From Erysipelotrichaceae bacterium UBA4808 (lineage in GTDB: Bacteria; Bacillota_I; Bacilli_A; Erysipelotrichales; Erysipelotrichaceae): a stretch of 64,000 nucleotides of DNA. Position numbers and translations under genes: made by a program. Under the pieces are notes generated by a model. That model worked only from the letters and a program-made list of their open reading frames with translations, ran no database searches and was not told the origin of the DNA. Location of the stretch: positions 11,022 through 75,021 of the forward strand of contig DHGC01000054.1 in NCBI GenBank assembly GCA_002402585.1, given 5' to 3'. Shown piece after piece: positions 59,631 through 64,000 of this stretch; within the stretch, counting starts at the first letter, position 1, and the number at the start of each line of letters is the position of its first letter.

Positions 59631-60586
59631 TTCAATACCCCCATGAAGAGTCCGATAAGCATGAAAACAAAGCCCATCCCCCAAAAGAAACGTACCACGT
59701 TGCTTTCTCTCCAGCCCGACAAAGTGAAACTATAATGTATCGGCGTATATTTGAAAACACGTCGCTTGAAAAGTTTAACTGAACCAATTTGTATCATGAC
59801 ACAAAGCGTCTCAAAGATGAAAATACCTGCGATGAAGATGAAACTGAACTCCTGTTTCAATACCAAAGCTAAAGCTGCTAAAACAGCGCCTAGAGCTAAA
59901 GAACCTGTATCCCCCATAAAGATCTTGGCTGGATGCTTATTGTACCAAAGATAGGCGATCAAAGAGCCCATCAAAGCCAACACAAAGGCAAAGATTTCAA
60001 AATTGCCCTGACGATAGGCAAATATTGCAAATGGAAACAAGGCAATCAGACTCGTCCCCCCTGCCAAACCATCCATACCATCCGTCAAATTCACCGCATT
60101 ACTGGCTCCTGTGAACACAAACAAAACAAACACAAGGTAAAAAACACCCAAATCAAAGGTCCAATTCAAACCGTAGATAGTGATGCTTGAGGATAGATAT
60201 TGTCTAAAAAAGAAGTAGAAGACAGCCGCTAGAACCACCTGCAGAAAAAACTTTAAACGTGCCGAGATCCCTTTATTATTTTTCTCGAGAATAATCTTGT
60301 AGTCATCCACAAATCCAATCAAACCATAGGCTAGATACACCAACAGTACCAAGAGCACCTCAGCTTTAAGCAAAGCCTTGGGGAACACCATCATGAATAC
60401 CAAAACAGGCACCAATACAAATAAAACACCCCCCAAACTGGGTGTTTTTGCTTTTGCTTTAAAACTATCTAGAGAATATTCACTAACGATCTGTTGGTGT
60501 TGACGCTGATTCAAAACCTTGATAAAAAGCGGATATAAGAAGAAACTCACGATGAAGCTCAACCCCGCAACGAGTATATTTAACAT
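59627..60586 (-). CDS. mraY: Phospho-MurNAc-pentapeptide translocase MraY
   Basis: Makes lipid I on the inner membrane face. It has 319 residues with about ten membrane helices. Conserved catalytic blocks are GFVDDYKI, NLTDGMDGLAGG and FMGDTGSLALG. The usual HHH motif near the C-terminus reads TPIHYSFTLSGW, with Tyr285 and Ser286 in place of two His. AGAGGTAG precedes the ATG. It lies between the PBP2 gene and murD. Confidence 0.95.
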   Translation of the reverse strand: MLNILVAGLSFIVSFFLYPLFIKVLNQRQHQQIVSEYSLDSFKAKAKTPSLGGVLFVLVPVLVFMMVFPKALLKAEVLLVLLVYLAYGLIGFVDDYKIILEKNNKGISARLKFFLQVVLAAVFYFFFRQYLSSSITIYGLNWTFDLGVFYLVFVLFVFTGASNAVNLTDGMDGLAGGTSLIALFPFAIFAYRQGNFEIFAFVLALMGSLIAYLWYNKHPAKIFMGDTGSLALGAVLAALALVLKQEFSFIFIAGIFIFETLCVMIQIGSVKLFKRRVFKYTPIHYSFTLSGWRESNVVRFFWGMGFVFMLIGLFMGVLK

Positions 60587-60618
60587 ACGCTACCTCTGAC
60601 GAAAAACATTATAGCACA

Positions 60619-62778
60619 TTATTCAAAGACTACTTCAAGCGTCATTGTTGAATCAATGCTTGTTCCAGCTTCGATATTCATGGAGACCGCATTCCCCTCA
60701 CCCAAATAGATGGCATTCATTCCACTCAAATTTACAAATGCTTGGATATCTTTCTTACTCTTGCCAATCAAATCAGGTAAGACAATGTTCTCATACGATG
60801 TCAAAAGATAAATATTTTGCGTACTCATAATATGTTCGACGTCTTTTGGATATTGATCAATGATCCGGTCTCCATCCCCTAAGACGATGATTTTATCTTG
60901 TACACTCAATAAGTCCTGATATACATAATCCAAACTGTGATTGATATAGCTTTTAATCGGAACGCTAGTCAATGTAGTTTCTTTCTCTTGTGTCAACTGC
61001 GTATCAACAGCTTCACGATAATCATTGACCAATGCGATTTGACGCAACAATTGTTTGATTGGATTGGTATCCACATGTGCCATGTTATTTACGGGGGCTT
61101 TGAAGGCATAATAAACCATGACTTCAGGTTTATCCGCAGGTAAACCGATTACGACGGAATAGATATATTGATCCTTTGAATACTCACCCTCAATGATCAT
61201 CTGTGCCGTTCCAGTCTTTGCTAAGATTGAAACTTCGTCCACTTTATAATATTGACCCGTTCCCCGTTCGCCATAGACGACATCATACATCAAAGATTGA
61301 ACCTTAGAAGCTGTTTCAGCCTTGATTGCTTGGCCAATGACTTGTACTTCTGTCTTTTGAATGATCTCTTTTGTTTTCGCATTGACGATCTCATCCAAGA
61401 CATAAGGCTTTACCAATTTACCCTCATTGAAAATCGCTGTATACGCTTGTAAGATCTGAGCCATGTTCAAAGAGATGCCTTGTCCATAACCCACAGTCAA
61501 CTTATCTAATGGCCAAGTATAGTTGATAGATCCAATCGTTTCATTCATACCATCCAAATTAACTTTATTTTTAAAACCGAAGCGAACAAGATATTCCATG
61601 AAGACATCATCATCTAAATATTTCGTCAGTAGACTCGCAACACCCACGTTTGACGAGTAAGCAAAGCCCAAATCATAGCTGATCTGACCCCAGTCACGAT
61701 TATTCGCATTACGAATCGAGCCAATGAGATTTCCAGAATTGCTGGAGCGAATCGCATTCCCACTCTTATCCAATCCGACCAAGAAGGTGGCACTATTAAA
61801 GGTATCACTTCCACGATAAACGCCTGAATCGATCGCTGCGGCATAAGTGAATGCCTTCATCGTAGAACCTGGCTCATAGATTTGTTGTGTTAAGTAACTT
61901 TGATAATTGGTGATGTCTTTCTTATTGGGGTCGTAACTTGGATATTGACCAACAGCCAAGATCTTACCTGTATCCACTTCCATGACTGCTCCCCAAGCTT
62001 CCGTCGCATTGAAACGTTCTTGTGTCATCAAAAAGGAGGATTCCAACTGTTCTTGTATGGAACGATCCAATGTCAGTTTTAGATTATAACCATCTTGTGG
62101 ATTCACAACCTCTTCAGGATACCCGGGTAACGAATAACCATAACGATCCACAATCGCCACTTTTGATCCATCCATGCCTGCTAAGGCTTTATCATAAGAT
62201 GCTTCAATGCCCATCACGCCTTTGGTATTGAGTTCATCCTTTTGGACAAAACCAACAAGATAGGCCGCAAAGGTATTCAGGGGATAATGACGTGTCAAAG
62301 TCTTGGTGAAACCAATTCCGTTGAGATCGAGCTCTTCAATTGTATTCTTCTGATTTAAGCTGAGATTGCTACCATATAAGCCAAATTCTGTTTGATAGGA
62401 CGCTGAGACCAATCGCTCCAAGATGTAATCATAAGGTGCACCCAAAATATTCGCTAAGATTTCAGCGGTTGCTTCCTTGTCCACGACATATGCAGGTTTA
62501 TTTTTGTATGAAGGTCGCGTTGAACTTACGATGGCATATAAGGTATAGGTTTCACGATCTTGGGCGATGATTTCACCATTGCGATCGATAATCAAACCAC
62601 GTTTTGCGATTAATTTTTGTTTGACTGTATTAACATTACTGCTGTATTCAGCCAAATTGGTCTGTGAATTCAAATGAATCCCTGCGATACTCACAAAATA
62701 CAGGTTAACGGCTAAAAGAGCACACACCATGCCCGTAAATCCGATTGTAAAAAGAAGTAGATTACGACTTCTTTTCAT
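60619..62778 (-). CDS. pbpB: Class B penicillin-binding protein, divisome type (PBP2/FtsI)
   Basis: Septal transpeptidase of about 719 residues. One N-terminal membrane helix (about 8-28) is followed by a dimerisation domain, then the penicillin-binding domain with SxxK (GSTMKAF), SxN (YSSN) and KTG (AKTGTAQ). One PASTA-like domain is at the end (LPDLIGKSKKDI). I prefer ATG 62778, since GGTGA is spaced 5 before it. An in-frame GTG at 62787 is possible. Place after ftsL fits FtsI/PbpB. Confidence 0.95.
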   Translation of the reverse strand: MKRSRNLLLFTIGFTGMVCALLAVNLYFVSIAGIHLNSQTNLAEYSSNVNTVKQKLIAKRGLIIDRNGEIIAQDRETYTLYAIVSSTRPSYKNKPAYVVDKEATAEILANILGAPYDYILERLVSASYQTEFGLYGSNLSLNQKNTIEELDLNGIGFTKTLTRHYPLNTFAAYLVGFVQKDELNTKGVMGIEASYDKALAGMDGSKVAIVDRYGYSLPGYPEEVVNPQDGYNLKLTLDRSIQEQLESSFLMTQERFNATEAWGAVMEVDTGKILAVGQYPSYDPNKKDITNYQSYLTQQIYEPGSTMKAFTYAAAIDSGVYRGSDTFNSATFLVGLDKSGNAIRSSNSGNLIGSIRNANNRDWGQISYDLGFAYSSNVGVASLLTKYLDDDVFMEYLVRFGFKNKVNLDGMNETIGSINYTWPLDKLTVGYGQGISLNMAQILQAYTAIFNEGKLVKPYVLDEIVNAKTKEIIQKTEVQVIGQAIKAETASKVQSLMYDVVYGERGTGQYYKVDEVSILAKTGTAQMIIEGEYSKDQYIYSVVIGLPADKPEVMVYYAFKAPVNNMAHVDTNPIKQLLRQIALVNDYREAVDTQLTQEKETTLTSVPIKSYINHSLDYVYQDLLSVQDKIIVLGDGDRIIDQYPKDVEHIMSTQNIYLLTSYENIVLPDLIGKSKKDIQAFVNLSGMNAIYLGEGNAVSMNIEAGTSIDSTMTLEVVFE

Positions 62779-62779
62779 T

Positions 62780-63082
62780 TCATTCACCGCGTACGATGGT
62801 TACGTTTTCTTGAATGACACTCAAACCCGCTTCTTTAGCAATCGCCATGACACGATCTTTTGAGCTCAGATTTTGAATCTCTACATTTAGCACTTCATTA
62901 CTCTGATTCAAACGAACAATCTCCGTTTGTGTTTTTTGAATCGCTACACTTAGTTGTACATTATACGCTCTAAGAAAAATTGAAGAGAACATCCATGCAA
63001 ATAAGCTCAAGCTGAAAACGAGGAAACACAAGCCCTCGATCTTCAGATATCTTCTTTTTACACGTGTAATCTTCTTTGCCAT
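62780..63082 (-). CDS. ftsL: Cell division protein FtsL
   Basis: A 100-residue bitopic protein with a basic cytosolic head, one membrane helix (about 17-39), and a heptad-like extracellular coil (IQKTQTEIVRLNQSNEVLNVEIQNL). It recruits FtsI with DivIC. Sequence is poorly conserved, so the call rests on size, topology and the rsmH-ftsL-pbpB order. AAGGAAA lies before the ATG. Confidence 0.88.
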   Translation of the reverse strand: MAKKITRVKRRYLKIEGLCFLVFSLSLFAWMFSSIFLRAYNVQLSVAIQKTQTEIVRLNQSNEVLNVEIQNLSSKDRVMAIAKEAGLSVIQENVTIVRGE

Positions 63083-63086
63083 TTAT

Positions 63087-64000
63087 TTATCGTTTCCTTA
63101 GTACTCTTAATTTCGCGGAACGTGCACGTGGATTCACTTCACACTCAGCTTCTGTGGGAATGATCACCTTATGCGTCAAATGCTCGTAATCCGCTTCAAG
63201 AAGTCCTTGTATTGGTAGTTTAGCGGGCATATCGACGGTTGACTGTTTCTGCATGAACTTCTTCACCATGCGATCTTCTAATGAATGGAAGGTAATGATG
63301 ACCAAGCGGCCATCTGGATTCAAGCGCTTCGCTGCTTGTTCCAAAACTTCTTCCAACGCTTTCAATTCTTGATTCACTTCAATGCGAATCGCTTGAAACA
63401 CTTGTTTCGCGGGATGTCCCTTTTGACTCAAAACCTTCATAGGAAGTGCACTTTTAATCACATCCACTAACGCCAAACTCGTTTCAATCGGTTTGATCGC
63501 GCGTTGTTGTTCAATTTTGCGTGCGATCTGTTTAGCAAACTTCTCTTCACCGTAATGACTGAAGATATATGTTAGTTTTTCAAAGGAATAATGATTCACG
63601 ACATGATAGGCGTCCAAATCTTGGCTTTGATCCATGCGCATATCCAGTCGTGCATCATAGCGATAACTGAACCCACGTTCTGGATCATCAAATTGTGGCG
63701 AAGATACACCGAGATCCAAGAGAATTCCATCCAGATGTTCAATGCCATACTTATTTAAAGTTTTATCTAAATTTCTGAAGTTTTCACGACAGATAACGAG
63801 TTTTGTCGGATACGTATTCTGCAATGTCTGCGCAGCTTTGATGGCTTCTTCATCTTGATCGAAAACAATCAACTTACCATCCTGCAATTGTTTTAAAATC
63901 GCAGCACTATGTCCCCCTCTTCCAAAGGTTCCATCCACATAGCTACCATTCTGTTTTATATTTAGGGCTTCAATGACTTCTTGAAGCATGATGGGACGAT
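63087..64000 (-). CDS. rsmH: 16S rRNA (cytosine(1402)-N4)-methyltransferase RsmH (5' end outside window)
   Basis: Methylates C1402 of 16S rRNA. SAM motif YVDGTFGRGGHS and DLGVSSPQFDDPERGFSYRYDARLDMRMD are diagnostic, and it ends LRVLRKR. The ATG at 63989 is not the true start: upstream codons read R-P-I before MLQEVIEAL, matching the family H-x-P-V-LLxEV opening. So a few N-terminal residues lie beyond 64000. First visible gene of the dcw cluster. mraZ would be expected upstream. Confidence 0.95.
   Translation of the reverse strand, partial: RPIMLQEVIEALNIKQNGSYVDGTFGRGGHSAAILKQLQDGKLIVFDQDEEAIKAAQTLQNTYPTKLVICRENFRNLDKTLNKYGIEHLDGILLDLGVSSPQFDDPERGFSYRYDARLDMRMDQSQDLDAYHVVNHYSFEKLTYIFSHYGEEKFAKQIARKIEQQRAIKPIETSLALVDVIKSALPMKVLSQKGHPAKQVFQAIRIEVNQELKALEEVLEQAAKRLNPDGRLVIITFHSLEDRMVKKFMQKQSTVDMPAKLPIQGLLEADYEHLTHKVIIPTEAECEVNPRARSAKLRVLRKR

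Noticed and set aside
63989..63989. ATG at 63989 as the rsmH start
   Set aside because: The codons before it (R-P-I) continue the conserved RsmH N-terminus, so the true start is outside the window.
1..64000. CRISPR arrays, insertion sequences, prophage genes, tRNA and rRNA genes
   Set aside because: I looked for regular spaced repeats, transposase-like frames and tRNA cloverleaf signatures and saw none.

Overview
The window looks like a core chromosomal segment of a low-GC Gram-positive bacterium. The best guess is the Erysipelotrichia side of the Firmicutes, but that is an inference from protein style and gene order, since there is no rRNA to test it. TGA is a normal stop codon, because many ATGA start/stop overlaps use it. 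Peptidoglycan genes rule out a wall-less mollicute. No prophage, insertion sequence, CRISPR array, tRNA or rRNA was seen. Nearly everything lies on the minus strand. The plus-strand genes are pncB, recU-ponA, a thioredoxin-like gene, a HAD gene and plsY.

Layout from left to right (transcription mostly runs right to left). 1-7158: thyA-folA-acyltransferase-like, then scpA-scpB-rluB-rsmE-unknown-mtaB-murE with overlapping genes. 7.2-10.2 kb: ssb and an ymfF-ymfH M16 protease pair. 10.3-11.7 kb: pncB. 11.7-16.5 kb: a BmpA/NupOPQ nucleoside ABC importer. 16.5-27.5 kb: ftsK, an RNase J2-like gene, miaB, a ferredoxin, ymdB, rny, recA, pncC, pgsA and rodZ. This matches the Bacillus rnjB-spoIIIE-ymfFH-rodZ-pgsA-cinA-recA-rny-ymdB-miaB neighbourhood. 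27.5-33.6 kb: rnpB, gpsB, recU, ponA, nth, dnaD and tseB. 34-39 kb: the ribosome and NAD assembly operon yqeG-yqeH-yhbY-nadD/yqeK-rsfS-yqeM, followed by mtnN. 39.4-44.8 kb: parE-parC, plsY and a YneF-family gene. 45-47.8 kb: an ABC exporter and an HTH regulator, the most accessory-looking part. 47.8-51.3 kb: 6S RNA, aspS and hisS behind a T-box. 51.3-58.3 kb: rel, apt, recJ, secDF and a ComN-like gene. 58.3-64 kb: murD, mraY, PBP2, ftsL and rsmH (dcw cluster, cut by the window end).

Three RNAs with strong sequence signatures are present: RNase P RNA, a T-box leader and a 6S-like RNA. Compact rho-independent terminators often contain the stop codon of the gene they end.

The most notable observation concerns gene starts. 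Several genes (recJ, yqeG, tseB, the HAD gene, probably scpA) have an extended -10 element TGn-TATAAT placed 6-9 bases before the ATG and no Shine-Dalgarno sequence. This predicts leaderless mRNAs in a genome that otherwise uses strong AGGAGG sites. Other points worth checking are overlapping Asp (GAC) and His (CAC) specifier triplets in the hisS-aspS T-box, an RNase J-family protein with lost metal ligands, a changed MraY histidine motif, a NadD-YqeK fusion, and acyltransferase-like and HAD-like proteins that appear to lack catalytic residues.
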